Shown here piece after piece: positions 41,377 through 50,828 of a DNA stretch of 64,000 bases (positions within the stretch are counted from its first letter, which is position 1; every line of letters starts with the position of its first letter). The notes beneath the pieces were generated by a model. That model worked only from the letters and a program-made list of their open reading frames with translations. It did not search any database and was not told the DNA's origin. Source of the stretch: Flavobacterium sp. N2270 (lineage in GTDB: Bacteria; Bacteroidota; Bacteroidia; Flavobacteriales; Flavobacteriaceae); NCBI RefSeq assembly GCF_025947225.1, contig NZ_CP110005.1, forward strand, positions 62,001 through 126,000, written 5' to 3'. The position numbers were made by a program, and so were the translations under genes.

Positions 41377-43365
41377 ATGAGAAACTTAACGCTAGTATTA
41401 ACCTTGCTTTTTAACATCACTTTTTTAATTGCACAAGAAAACGATTCAATAAAAAGTATAAATTTAAATGAGGTTATTGTAATTAAAAAAGTAAGTTCAT
41501 TAGATCAAAAACAATTTAAACCTTTATCAACTATAGACGAATATCTACAACAAGCAGGAACAGTAGAAATGATAAAAAGAGGAGGATATGCTTGGGAACC
41601 TAACATCAATAACATGAGTACAGAAAGAACGGTTGTTACCATTGATGGTATGCGAATTTTTGGTGCCTGTACCGATAAAATGGATCCAATTACATCATAT
41701 GTTGAAGTTTCAAATCTTTCTGAAGCTGAGATTTCTTCTGGTCAAAATGGAAGTTGTCATGGACCAACAATTGGGGGTTCAATAGATTTAAAAAGAAGTA
41801 AAAGTACATTTGCTAAAAAAGGAATAAATGGTTATATCAACTCAGGTTATGAATTCAATAACCAACAAAAAATAATAGGAGCTGCTATAAATTATGTTGA
41901 CAGTTTGTTTTTCACAGACAACAATATCATGTTTAGAGATGCTGAAAACTATAAGGCAGGAAACAATAATGAAGTGTATTTTTCACAATTTAGAAAACTA
42001 AACTTGTCAAGTACTACAGGTTATCTGGTTAATAAAAATAAATATTTTGAAGCAGCCGTTATTTACGACAAAGCAACTAATGTAGGTTATCCAGCATTGC
42101 CAATGGATGTTTCTTTAGCAGAAGCTTTAATCTCTTCTCTAAAATTTGAATACGTTTCTTTAAATGGTATCATAAATAAACTAGAAACAAAGATATACTA
42201 CAATACCATTACACATACAATGGACGACACAAAGCGTCCAAGTGTACCTATTCATATGGACATGCCTGGCTGGAGCGACACGTACGGAATGTATTTAAAC
42301 TTAAATGGAAAAGTAAAAAACAACACTTTTTTAGCTACTTTCAATTCGTTTTACAATCGTTCAAAAGCAGAAATGACTATGTATCCAAGTGACCCAAACG
42401 AAAACATAATGTTTATGCTTACTTGGCCAGATGTTGTTACGTTTTACAATGGAATCTATTTAGACGACACTTATGAATTTAATAGTAATTCAAGTGTAAA
42501 AGTTTCTGCAAGTTTAGGAAATCATTATAATGAAATTAAAAGCACATTTGGCTTGGAAAGTTTACAAATATTTTATCCAAATATGGAAGCCAGTCAAAAT
42601 AGAATTCTAAAAAGTTTAGCTTCAAATTACAACTGGAAAAAAAACAGCTTTGGGTTTAATTTTGGACTAGCTTATGGAGAAAGAGCTCCATCTATTTCAG
42701 AAGGATATGGATTTTATTTATTCAATAGTTTTGATCGATATGATTATGTAGGAAATCCTGATTTAAAAAACGAACAATCAGTTGAAGGTTCTTTGGGAAT
42801 TAGTTATAAGCCGTCGAAGTTTAAAACATCCTTAACTACATCATATTTTCATATTTCAAATTATATTATTGGAACTCCAGATGCATCAATTTTACCAATG
42901 ACTATTGGAGCAAGTGGCGTAAAAATATACAACGCATTAGATTATGCTACCATAATAAAATCGGTTTTTAATTTTGAAACATACCTAACAAGTAATTTAA
43001 AATGGACAAATCAATTTACTTATAGCTATGGAAAAGGAAGTGATGAAGAAAACTTGCCTTTTATTAGTCCGTTAGCTTATAACTCAAAATTACAATTTAA
43101 CAAAAGAAAATTTTCTTCTGAAATTGCTTTACAAGGTAATTTGATTCATTCTAATTACGCTCCAAAATATGGTGAAATTAAAAAACCAGATTATGCAATT
43201 GTAAATTTCGCTTCAAATTATATGTTTGATATTGATAAAAACAAACTAAACATTAGATTAGGAATAGAAAATATATTAGATAGCGAATATTCTACTTTTG
43301 CAGACTGGAACAATATACCAAGAATGGGGAGAAATGTATTTGTGAATGTAAATTTTGGATTTTAA
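41377..43365 (+). CDS. TonB-dependent copper receptor, OprC/NosA family
   Basis: 662 residues. Signal peptide ending FLIAQ, plug domain, then a 22-strand barrel ending in a Phe (NVNFGF). The plug segment MRIFGACTDKMDP contains Cys-x3-Met, and the barrel segment PIHMDMPGW contains His-x-Met. Both match the copper ligands described for Pseudomonas OprC, the homologue of NosA, the outer-membrane channel first found through its need in N2O reductase copper supply. Divergent from nos and downstream of the activator site, it probably brings copper to NirK and NosZ. Confidence 0.88.
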   Translation: MRNLTLVLTLLFNITFLIAQENDSIKSINLNEVIVIKKVSSLDQKQFKPLSTIDEYLQQAGTVEMIKRGGYAWEPNINNMSTERTVVTIDGMRIFGACTDKMDPITSYVEVSNLSEAEISSGQNGSCHGPTIGGSIDLKRSKSTFAKKGINGYINSGYEFNNQQKIIGAAINYVDSLFFTDNNIMFRDAENYKAGNNNEVYFSQFRKLNLSSTTGYLVNKNKYFEAAVIYDKATNVGYPALPMDVSLAEALISSLKFEYVSLNGIINKLETKIYYNTITHTMDDTKRPSVPIHMDMPGWSDTYGMYLNLNGKVKNNTFLATFNSFYNRSKAEMTMYPSDPNENIMFMLTWPDVVTFYNGIYLDDTYEFNSNSSVKVSASLGNHYNEIKSTFGLESLQIFYPNMEASQNRILKSLASNYNWKKNSFGFNFGLAYGERAPSISEGYGFYLFNSFDRYDYVGNPDLKNEQSVEGSLGISYKPSKFKTSLTTSYFHISNYIIGTPDASILPMTIGASGVKIYNALDYATIIKSVFNFETYLTSNLKWTNQFTYSYGKGSDEENLPFISPLAYNSKLQFNKRKFSSEIALQGNLIHSNYAPKYGEIKKPDYAIVNFASNYMFDIDKNKLNIRLGIENILDSEYSTFADWNNIPRMGRNVFVNVNFGF

Positions 43366-43494
43366 TTTGTTTATATAAAAACTAGTGAATTTTCATTTGG
43401 CGCTAACGCAATACTACCAATAAACCAAAATTTAACGGGTGGAAATGTTGAAGCAAATTACCGCTGGAGTTTAAATTTAAATTACAGCCTATAA
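43366..43494 (+). pseudogene. C-terminal remnant of an outer-membrane protein gene
   Basis: In the same frame as the receptor and directly after its stop codon, 42 codons remain open and encode SEFSFGANAILPINQN, then TGGNVEANYRWSLNLNYSL before TAA. The alternating polar/aromatic ending looks like the final strands of another beta-barrel. No start codon or upstream part exists, so it is probably the stump of a deleted gene. The rest of the 362-base gap before the peroxiredoxin gene holds a terminator and AT-rich sequence with nothing else recognisable. Confidence 0.55.
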
Positions 43495-43522
43495 ATAGCA
43501 TTTGAATTAGTTATTACTATTG

Positions 43523-43553
43523 AAAAAGCCAACAATTATTGTTGGCTTTTTTT
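43523..43553 (+). terminator. Terminator at the end of the copper-acquisition region
   Basis: A 13-bp stem AAAAAGCCAACAA with its complement, a 4-base loop (TTAT) and a T run. It marks the right edge of the denitrification island. Confidence 0.85.
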
Positions 43554-43727
43554 ATTCAAAACCAATTACTAAATAAAAAAATATTATCCAACTATAATAA
43601 AATACTATTACAAATAATTATACGATAAATTAAATTAATACACAAATACTTCTATTACTTTATATAACTTTTTATTATAAGAAATTTGTACCAACAAAAT
43701 AATTAAAAACTTATAAAAAATTATACA

Positions 43728-44432
43728 ATGGAAAATCAAGTAACATTTATGCCGAGAATTGGCGACCAAGCACCAGAATTTACTGCAGTATCAACTCAAG
43801 GAACAATCAATTTCCCAAAAGATTATGAAGGAAAGTGGGTTATTTTCTTTAGTCATCCTGCAGATTTCACACCTGTTTGTACTTCAGAATTTATGACGTT
43901 TGCAAACATGGAAAAACAATTTAATGATGCTAATTGTGATTTATTAGGTTTATCAATTGACGGTTTATATAGTCATATAGCATGGTTAAGAACCATAAAA
44001 GAAAAAATTGAATATAAAGGAATGAAAGACATTGAAGTAACATTTCCTTTAATTGAAGATATTTCTATGAATGTATCAAACAAGTACGGAATGATTCAAC
44101 CGGGAGAAAGCAGTACGCAAGCTGTTAGAGCTGTATTCTTTATTGATCCGAAAGGAACGATTAGAACAATTCTGTATTACCCTTTAAGTATTGGACGAAA
44201 CTTTCAAGAAATCTACAGAACATTAATTGCATTACAAACTGCAGATGAATTTCAAGTAGCTTGTCCAGCTGATTGGTATCCTGGAGATGATGTAATTGTA
44301 CCAACTGCGGGTTCTTGCGGAGTGGCTAAAGATAGAATGGAAAGTAAAGAAGAATTAGACTGTAAAGATTGGTTCTTTTGTACAAAAAAACTTGACAAAG
44401 ATTTAGTCATGAATACTATTTTAAAAAAATAA
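43728..44432 (+). CDS. Peroxiredoxin, Prx6/archaeal-type
   Basis: 234 residues. The peroxidatic cysteine is in FSHPADFTPVCTSEF (about residue 50), with the long C-terminal domain of the Prx6 family. Additional cysteines in VACPADWYPGDD, GSCGVAKDR and LDCKDWFFC resemble the resolving cysteines of archaeal-type members. It reduces hydrogen peroxide and organic peroxides in the cytoplasm. Single gene with no activator palindrome upstream; it need not belong to the denitrification regulon. Confidence 0.92.
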   Translation: MENQVTFMPRIGDQAPEFTAVSTQGTINFPKDYEGKWVIFFSHPADFTPVCTSEFMTFANMEKQFNDANCDLLGLSIDGLYSHIAWLRTIKEKIEYKGMKDIEVTFPLIEDISMNVSNKYGMIQPGESSTQAVRAVFFIDPKGTIRTILYYPLSIGRNFQEIYRTLIALQTADEFQVACPADWYPGDDVIVPTAGSCGVAKDRMESKEELDCKDWFFCTKKLDKDLVMNTILKK

Positions 44433-44486
44433 AACCTAAGAAAATAGAATTTTAAAAGGCATGTTAACAGCAGGCCTTTTTGTATT

Positions 44487-46001
44487 TTAAAACTGAAAAT
44501 AAATAAAAGGTTGTGGTCCAGAGGAAGCTGTGGCATAAACAATCCAAAAAACAAATCCCAAAAGAAGGGCTTTAATGTAAATAGGAATTGCGTTAAAGCC
44601 CTTTTCTAATTTATTAATTCCGTTCTCTGGAATAAAATGCCAAACAAAACCAAAAACCATTAAGAAAATCACATTCTTATAACCTAACAAAATAGTTTGC
44701 CATTGACTTAGATTAAAAGTTAATGAAGAAATATTATCTACAATTTGAAAAGCAGTTTGAAAATCCTTGGCTCTAAAAAACAACCAACAAAAAATCACAA
44801 AGTGTAAGGTTAAAAGAATTTGAATTGTTTTTACAAAATAGTTTTTTGGTAATTTAATAAATTGTCCAAAGAAACGCTCAACTCCAAGGGCCAAACCGTG
44901 TAAAACTCCCCAAAAAACAAATTTCCAATTGGCTCCATGCCATAAACCACCAAGAAGCATGGTCATGAAAAGATTAAAATAAGTACGAAAATTACCTTTC
45001 CTGTTTCCACCTAATGAAATGTATAAATAATCTCTTAACCAAGACGATAATGAAATATGCCATCTTCTCCAAAATTCAGTGACAGAAGAAGATTTATAAG
45101 GCGTTCTAAAGTTAGGCGGTAAAGTGAAACCCATTAATAAAGCTAAACCTATTGCAATATCAGAATAACCTGAAAAATCGCAATAAATTTGAAGTGTATA
45201 TCCATAAGAAGCTAATAAGTTTTCAAAAGCAGAATAACTATTTGGTGCATCAAAAACTCGGTCAACAAAATTAGAAGAAATATAATCAGAAATTACCGCT
45301 TTTTTAAGCAAACCTCCAATAATTAAGAACAAAGCCTTATTAAAATCTTCTTTAGTAATTTTTAATTTCTCATAAATTTGAGGAATAAAATCACTCGCTC
45401 TAACAATTGGCCCTGCCACTAACTGCGGGAAAAACGAAACAAAGAATAAAAAATCGACAAAGCTTTTTGTAGGCTCTAAATCTTTTCGGTACACATCAAT
45501 GGTGTAACTTAAGGTTTGAAATGTATAAAATGAAATTCCTACCGGAAGAATTATATCTTCAAAAGCTACATTTCCGCTGAAAAGTGTATTATAATTATCA
45601 ATAAAAAAATTGGTATATTTAAAATAAACCAATAGTCCTAAATTGACTAGCAAACTCAATATCAAATAAAATTTCCTATAGCCTTGTTTAGTTTCTTCAA
45701 AAATAAGTTTAGATAAAGTATAATCTAAAACAGATGAAAAAATAAGCAACCAAAAATAAATTCCGCTGCATTTATAATAGAAAAACAAAGAAAAAAGAAC
45801 CACATAAGTAATCCTGAAATAATGTGTTTTTTTAGATAAAATATAGATAAAATAGAAAATGAGGAAAAATCCTAAAAACAACGCACTGTTAAACAATAAA
45901 GGCTGTTTAGGATTATATATAAACCAATTTTTAACGATTTCTATCGATACATCTCCAAAAACATTTTGGAAAACATCTTGTATATGGAATAAGGCTAACA
46001 A
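44487..46001 (-). CDS. MBOAT-family O-acyltransferase (AlgI/DltB-like)
   Basis: 504 residues, about 11 helices. Landmarks: VGISFYTFQTLSYTIDVYR, DFSGYSDIAIGLALLMGF, TEFWRRWHISLSSWLRDYLY and the active-site His in LLGGLWHGANWKF. These proteins pass acyl groups across the inner membrane to extracytoplasmic acyltransferases. The two upstream SGNH proteins are the probable partners, indicating O-acetylation of a cell-surface polysaccharide or glycan. Starts one base after the preceding gene. Confidence 0.93.
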   Translation of the reverse strand: MLALFHIQDVFQNVFGDVSIEIVKNWFIYNPKQPLLFNSALFLGFFLIFYFIYILSKKTHYFRITYVVLFSLFFYYKCSGIYFWLLIFSSVLDYTLSKLIFEETKQGYRKFYLILSLLVNLGLLVYFKYTNFFIDNYNTLFSGNVAFEDIILPVGISFYTFQTLSYTIDVYRKDLEPTKSFVDFLFFVSFFPQLVAGPIVRASDFIPQIYEKLKITKEDFNKALFLIIGGLLKKAVISDYISSNFVDRVFDAPNSYSAFENLLASYGYTLQIYCDFSGYSDIAIGLALLMGFTLPPNFRTPYKSSSVTEFWRRWHISLSSWLRDYLYISLGGNRKGNFRTYFNLFMTMLLGGLWHGANWKFVFWGVLHGLALGVERFFGQFIKLPKNYFVKTIQILLTLHFVIFCWLFFRAKDFQTAFQIVDNISSLTFNLSQWQTILLGYKNVIFLMVFGFVWHFIPENGINKLEKGFNAIPIYIKALLLGFVFWIVYATASSGPQPFIYFQF

Positions 46002-46002
46002 A

Positions 46003-47415
46003 CTATTCTACCGATTTAAAATTAGTATACGTTTCCATCAATGCTTTAAAAAATAATTCTCCTTGTAATTCATATCCTTGTTTTGAATAATGTACTTTAT
46101 CTCTAGACATTAAGCCTTTTTTAGCATTCGAATTCACACTGTAAAGCCCACCCATATTTCTATACATGTCCCAAACTGCATAATTATTCTTCTCTGCAAA
46201 TTCAATAATCGCTTTGGTATAACTTGCTACAAAAGTATTGGGATATTTCCTTTGAAAAAGTGACGGAGGCGGAGTCGTAAGTAAAATTTCAACTTCAGGA
46301 TTTTGCTTTTTTATAGAAAGAAGCATTTCTTCTAATTCTGTATAAAAAACTGCCGTTTCTCTTTTATCAAAACTTTCATTGGTACCTAAAGAAATAACAA
46401 CTAAATCCGCTTCAATAGCCTGTAATTGTTCAAAAAACAACGGGTATTTTAAATAATCAGAAGCTTTTGCTCCATTCACACCAATGGCACTGTAAACGAT
46501 TCCCGAATTATTGTTTTCTAAAATGATTCCATTCAAAGAAAAGTCAGTCGTTTTATCATTTGAAGTAATGTAAATTTTATCTAAACTTTCTTCTGATGCA
46601 TAATTGTATGAATAGTTATCTTCGAAAATAGTGACCGGAATAAATTCTGACTTAGTTATTTTTACGGGTTCTTTTTCATCTGTGGGAATTCGTAAAGTTT
46701 TACCAGCCTGAATGGTATTGGAACGTAAATTATTAGCTTTTTTAATTTCTAAAACCGTACAATTGTATTTATTTGCAATAATTGAAAGTGCTTCTCCGCT
46801 TTTAATTTTATGGTAAATTACTTTTGGTTTAGAAGATTCAATTACAATATTTTTAGTTGTTTTTGCTAAATTAAAATTGTCTTTTATAGGTGCTACTATT
46901 TTAATTGAATTAAAAGCATATGATTTATCTCTTACGTTCAATTCAATGGCAAAATCATTTTTATCGGTATATAAAGCAATTCCGCTCAACCCAACAGGTT
47001 TACCTTCATCAGGCTTAACATTTCTATAATTGGAAAAAGAAATAGAACTGGAATATTTTATATAATGACTTCCATTTGTACTTGCTAAATTATAAGGGAA
47101 AGTGAATCCTAAACCTGCATTTCCAAATTGTTCTTGCAAAAGCGAACGCATTTTTCCTGAAAACAAATCGGCTTGAATATGTGAATCTCCAATATGAACA
47201 ATTCTTACTTTATTTTGTTTTATACTTTCAACAGAATCCAACTTTTGTAAAAACCGAGTAATAGCTTTTGCATTGTATATTTCGTTTTTAAACTCAACTA
47301 CCGAAACTGTATCAATACTTACTGAGTCAATCATAACTTCAGTTGTATCAGTAAAGGTTTGAGCCAACAAAAATTGACCAAAAAATAAACCAAAAAATAA
47401 AATACTATTCTTCAT
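46003..47415 (-). CDS. SGNH/GDSL hydrolase-like protein with internal LysM domain
   Basis: 470 residues. Signal peptide ending QFLLAQ. The SGNH blocks are HIGDSHIQADLFSG (nucleophile Ser), VVISLGTNESFD (Gly/Asn) and DKVHYSKQGYELQG (Asp-x2-His, using D-K-V-H). A LysM motif is inserted at about residues 200-245 (YHKIKSGEALSIIANKYN). Likely an O-acetyltransferase or esterase acting on peptidoglycan or a surface glycan with the MBOAT partner. Overlaps the upstream SGNH gene by 11 bases. Confidence 0.88.
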   Translation of the reverse strand: MKNSILFFGLFFGQFLLAQTFTDTTEVMIDSVSIDTVSVVEFKNEIYNAKAITRFLQKLDSVESIKQNKVRIVHIGDSHIQADLFSGKMRSLLQEQFGNAGLGFTFPYNLASTNGSHYIKYSSSISFSNYRNVKPDEGKPVGLSGIALYTDKNDFAIELNVRDKSYAFNSIKIVAPIKDNFNLAKTTKNIVIESSKPKVIYHKIKSGEALSIIANKYNCTVLEIKKANNLRSNTIQAGKTLRIPTDEKEPVKITKSEFIPVTIFEDNYSYNYASEESLDKIYITSNDKTTDFSLNGIILENNNSGIVYSAIGVNGAKASDYLKYPLFFEQLQAIEADLVVISLGTNESFDKRETAVFYTELEEMLLSIKKQNPEVEILLTTPPPSLFQRKYPNTFVASYTKAIIEFAEKNNYAVWDMYRNMGGLYSVNSNAKKGLMSRDKVHYSKQGYELQGELFFKALMETYTNFKSVE

Positions 47416-48862
47416 AAACTATACTGTCCTTAACTATTTTAGCACTATCTTTTTTAATTGGTTTACTTACGGGTTTCTTTACAGGTCTAATTTTTTTATA
47501 TTTTTCATATCCTTCATCAATCTGATTGAAAATCATTTTAGCAACATCTCTTGCTCCTCTAAAATTAAAATGCGTATAATCTTTATTGGCTCTTGCAGGC
47601 TCTTCATCAACCCATTGAACCATTGAACCATCTCCACCCATTAAAGTATATAAATTCACAAATGCCGATTCTGATTTTATAGCGTATTTCTTTTGAGCCA
47701 ACATTAAAGGAACAACAGCTGAATCTGTTTTCATTTCCATGTCGTATTTAGTTGATTTATCAGCTGTAGAGACAATTAAAATAGCAACACCCGGAAAACA
47801 TTCTTTTAAATGCGCTACCGTTTTACTCATTCTTTTTTCATACCAAGAATAATTATAAGAACCATAATTAAGCACATTTGTTCCGTAATGTAGTACAATT
47901 AAATCGTAATGCAACTGCTCTTGAAATTGTTTCATTAAACCAATATCAAACATAGATAAAGGCAAACCCGAATTTCCTCTGCTCGAAAAATTATCTACAT
48001 GAACCCCTTTTCCATTATCAAAATTAAAGCCATAAACAGGAATACTATCTGCTTGTGTAAAATGAATCTTCATTGCTTTTTGTCCGTTTGACGAAAGAGA
48101 TAAAGTGTTTAACTTATTTGTAGGTTTTAATTTTTTATAAATGGTATCTGTACCAACAATTTGATAAATTTTACCCTGTGTGTTTTTAGATTTCCCATAA
48201 AATAAAGTTGGATTACCTAATTCGGTAGCGAAACGTGTTTTTGTAGCTCTAAATTTAACCCAAGCATCATGCAACGTATCATTTGCAAAAAACAAATGTC
48301 CGTTTACACCAAATGGACTAACCGGATGTTTGGTTTTTAAATAAGAATACGTTTTCCAATTTCGCGAAAATTCATGAGAAATTGAATTTCGAGAAGAAGC
48401 CGATTCTGAAGTAATGTTTACAAAACCAACACCTTCACCACCAAATTTTTCTTGAAAATAAGTTCTAAAGTCTTTTACAATCATATCTCCATCAGTCATT
48501 GAATCTCCAAAATAGGCTATTCGTACTTTCTTTGTTGGATTTTTTTCCAATTGAAAAAGTTTTTCAAAAAAAGAAACCAAAAACTGGTCACCTTTATACA
48601 CTTTAAAAGTTTCTGACGGAAATCTTACGCCTTCAACAGGCGCAAAATCTATTTTTTTATTTCCTAAAGTATCTGTAATATCTTCTTTTTCAGCATCGGC
48701 AACAGCTTCTAAAAGAAAACTATCAATTACTACATTTTCGGTTAAAGTTGAGCCTTCATCAAAAATTCTTTTAGGCAAAAATGTTTTGAATACCAAAAAG
48801 GATGCCGTTGCTAAAAGCAAGGCAAGAAAAGTTTTAAAAAAATAAGATTTAGATTGTTCCAC
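47405..48862 (-). CDS. SGNH hydrolase-like protein, N-terminal membrane anchor
   Basis: 485 residues. One N-terminal helix (TFLALLLATASFLVFKTFL). SGNH blocks: AYFGDSMTDGDMIV, LIVLHYGTNVLNYG and DYTHFNFRGARDV. The C-terminal tail is Lys/Pro-rich (KKPVSKPIKKDSAK). It heads the three-gene unit with the LysM-SGNH and MBOAT genes and is likely one of the extracytoplasmic acyltransferases. It lies 16 bases after argS, so it may be co-transcribed. Confidence 0.87.
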   Translation of the reverse strand: MEQSKSYFFKTFLALLLATASFLVFKTFLPKRIFDEGSTLTENVVIDSFLLEAVADAEKEDITDTLGNKKIDFAPVEGVRFPSETFKVYKGDQFLVSFFEKLFQLEKNPTKKVRIAYFGDSMTDGDMIVKDFRTYFQEKFGGEGVGFVNITSESASSRNSISHEFSRNWKTYSYLKTKHPVSPFGVNGHLFFANDTLHDAWVKFRATKTRFATELGNPTLFYGKSKNTQGKIYQIVGTDTIYKKLKPTNKLNTLSLSSNGQKAMKIHFTQADSIPVYGFNFDNGKGVHVDNFSSRGNSGLPLSMFDIGLMKQFQEQLHYDLIVLHYGTNVLNYGSYNYSWYEKRMSKTVAHLKECFPGVAILIVSTADKSTKYDMEMKTDSAVVPLMLAQKKYAIKSESAFVNLYTLMGGDGSMVQWVDEEPARANKDYTHFNFRGARDVAKMIFNQIDEGYEKYKKIRPVKKPVSKPIKKDSAKIVKDSIVYEE

Positions 48863-48878
48863 TTTAATTTAGCAAAAA

Positions 48879-50666
48879 TTACATTCTTTCAGGAACTTCA
48901 ATTCCTAACAATTGAAAAGAAGATTGAATAACCTCAGCTACTTTATTTGCCAATTGTACTCTAAATACTTTTAAAGCTTCGTCACTTTCACCTAAAATAG
49001 ATACATTCTGGTAAAATGAATTGAATTCTTTAACCAAATCATAGGTGTAATTTGCAATTAACGCTGGACTATAATGATGTGCTGCATTCTGAATCGTTTC
49101 AGGAAAAAGCTGAATTTGTTTGATTAATTCTTTCTCTTTTTCATGTAATGACACTTGGACTGCGCTCAGTGTGACATTTTTATATTCGAATTCTGCTTTT
49201 CTTAAAATAGACTGAATTCGAGCATAAGTATATTGAATAAACGGACCTGTATTTCCAGCAAAATCGACTGATTCTTCCGGATTAAACATCATTTGCTTTT
49301 TAGGATCAACCTTTAACATATAATATTTTAAAGCGCCTAAACCAATTGTTTTATACAATGTCGCTTTTTCTTCTTCTGAATAGCCTTCTAATTTTCCTAA
49401 TTCTTCCGAAATAGATTGCGCTGTAGCTGTCATTTCAGCCATTAAATCATCTGCATCTACAACGGTTCCTTCACGCGATTTCATTTTTCCAGAAGGCAAT
49501 TCTACCATTCCATAACTTAAATGATACAAACTATCTGCCCATTCGAAACCTAATTTCTTTAAAATTAAGAACAATACTTTAAAATGATAATCTTGTTCGT
49601 TACCCACAGTGTAAACCATACCTCCAATATCGGGATTGTCTTTTACACGTTGAATAGCAGTTCCAATATCTTGCGTCATGTAAACCGCAGTTCCATCTGA
49701 ACGAAGTACAATTTTACGATCTAAACCATCTTCTGTTAAATCAATCCAAACAGAACCGTCTGGATCTTTTTCGAAAATGCCTTTTTCTAATCCAAACTGC
49801 ACTACTTCTTTTCCAAGCAAATAGGTATTGCTTTCGTAATAATAGGAATCAAAATTTACACCAACTGATTTATAGGTTGCTTCAAAACCATCATAAACCC
49901 ATTGATTCATTGTTTTCCAAAGCGCAACAACTTCTTCATCGCCAGCTTCCCATTTCAATAACATTTGTTGTGCTTCAAGAATAGACGGCGCCAATTTCTT
50001 AGCTTCTTCTTCCGTTTTACCTTCCGCTATTAATTCAGCAATTTCTTTTTTGTAGTGTTTATCAAATTCTACATAGAAATTTCCTACTAACTTATCTCCT
50101 TTCAACCCAGTTGATTGAGGAGTTTGTCCGTTTCCAAATTTTTGCCAAGCCAACATCGACTTACAAATGTGAATTCCACGGTCGTTGATTATTTGTGTTT
50201 TGTATGCTTTTTTACCCGAAGCTTTAATAATTTCGGCCACAGAATAGCCTAATAAAATATTACGAACGTGACCTAAATGCAATGGCTTATTGGTATTAGG
50301 TGAAGAATATTCAACCATAATGGCTTTTTCACCTTCTTTTGGTGCTACAAAACCATATTTTTCTGTTTTTTGAATAGAATTGAAAAAATCTACATAAAAA
50401 GCATCGGTTATCACAATATTTAAAAATCCGCCAACTACATTAAAACGTGCAACTTCAGCAACATTCTCTACTAAATACGTTCCAATTTTAGTTCCTATTT
50501 CAACTGGATTGCCTTTTAATTGTTTTACTAATGGAAAAACAACCATAGTAACATCACCTTCAAAATCTTTCCTAGTTGCTTGAAATTCTACTTTATCTAA
50601 TGATAAATCGAATAAACTTTGAACGGCTTTTTGAATGTGAATGGTTAATGTTTCTTGTAAAGTCAT
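48879..50666 (-). CDS. argS: ArgS: arginyl-tRNA synthetase
   Basis: 595 residues, class I synthetase. The HIGH-type motif is SSPNTNKPLHLGHVRN and the KMSKS-type motif is GKMKSREGTV. The C-terminal anticodon-binding domain ends with LLGIEVPERM. Essential translation gene. Its promoter region (50689-50716) contains a -7 element TAAATTTG on the minus strand (50696-50689) and two copies of TAGTAATTAGTT. Confidence 0.97.
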   Translation of the reverse strand: MTLQETLTIHIQKAVQSLFDLSLDKVEFQATRKDFEGDVTMVVFPLVKQLKGNPVEIGTKIGTYLVENVAEVARFNVVGGFLNIVITDAFYVDFFNSIQKTEKYGFVAPKEGEKAIMVEYSSPNTNKPLHLGHVRNILLGYSVAEIIKASGKKAYKTQIINDRGIHICKSMLAWQKFGNGQTPQSTGLKGDKLVGNFYVEFDKHYKKEIAELIAEGKTEEEAKKLAPSILEAQQMLLKWEAGDEEVVALWKTMNQWVYDGFEATYKSVGVNFDSYYYESNTYLLGKEVVQFGLEKGIFEKDPDGSVWIDLTEDGLDRKIVLRSDGTAVYMTQDIGTAIQRVKDNPDIGGMVYTVGNEQDYHFKVLFLILKKLGFEWADSLYHLSYGMVELPSGKMKSREGTVVDADDLMAEMTATAQSISEELGKLEGYSEEEKATLYKTIGLGALKYYMLKVDPKKQMMFNPEESVDFAGNTGPFIQYTYARIQSILRKAEFEYKNVTLSAVQVSLHEKEKELIKQIQLFPETIQNAAHHYSPALIANYTYDLVKEFNSFYQNVSILGESDEALKVFRVQLANKVAEVIQSSFQLLGIEVPERM

Positions 50667-50688
50667 TTTTCTATTGTTTTTAAAGGTG

Positions 50689-50696
50689 CAAATTTA
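50689..50696 (-). promoter_or_regulatory. -7 promoter element for argS
   Basis: TAAATTTG on the minus strand, 23 bases before the argS ATG, matching the Bacteroidota consensus exactly. Confidence 0.5.
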
Positions 50697-50756
50697 ATCT
50701 TTTTTAGTAATTAGTTAAAAGTGATTAGTAATTAGTTTTTTATTATTTTAAAAACA

Positions 50757-50784
50757 AAAAAGTGATTCAATTGAACCACTTTCT
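50757..50784 (-). terminator. Terminator after fabH
   Basis: On the minus strand AAAGTGGTTCAATTGAATCACTTTTTT forms a stem with one mismatch ending in a T run, 45 bases after the fabH stop. Confidence 0.65.
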
Positions 50785-50828
50785 TTATATAATCTTTCAA
50801 TTTAGTCTTTTCTCTTTCTTCTAAAAAT

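Noticed and set aside
50705..50737. Two copies of TAGTAATTAGTT upstream of argS
   Set aside because: Only 12 bases each, AT-rich and not repeated elsewhere in the window that I could see; too little to claim an operator.
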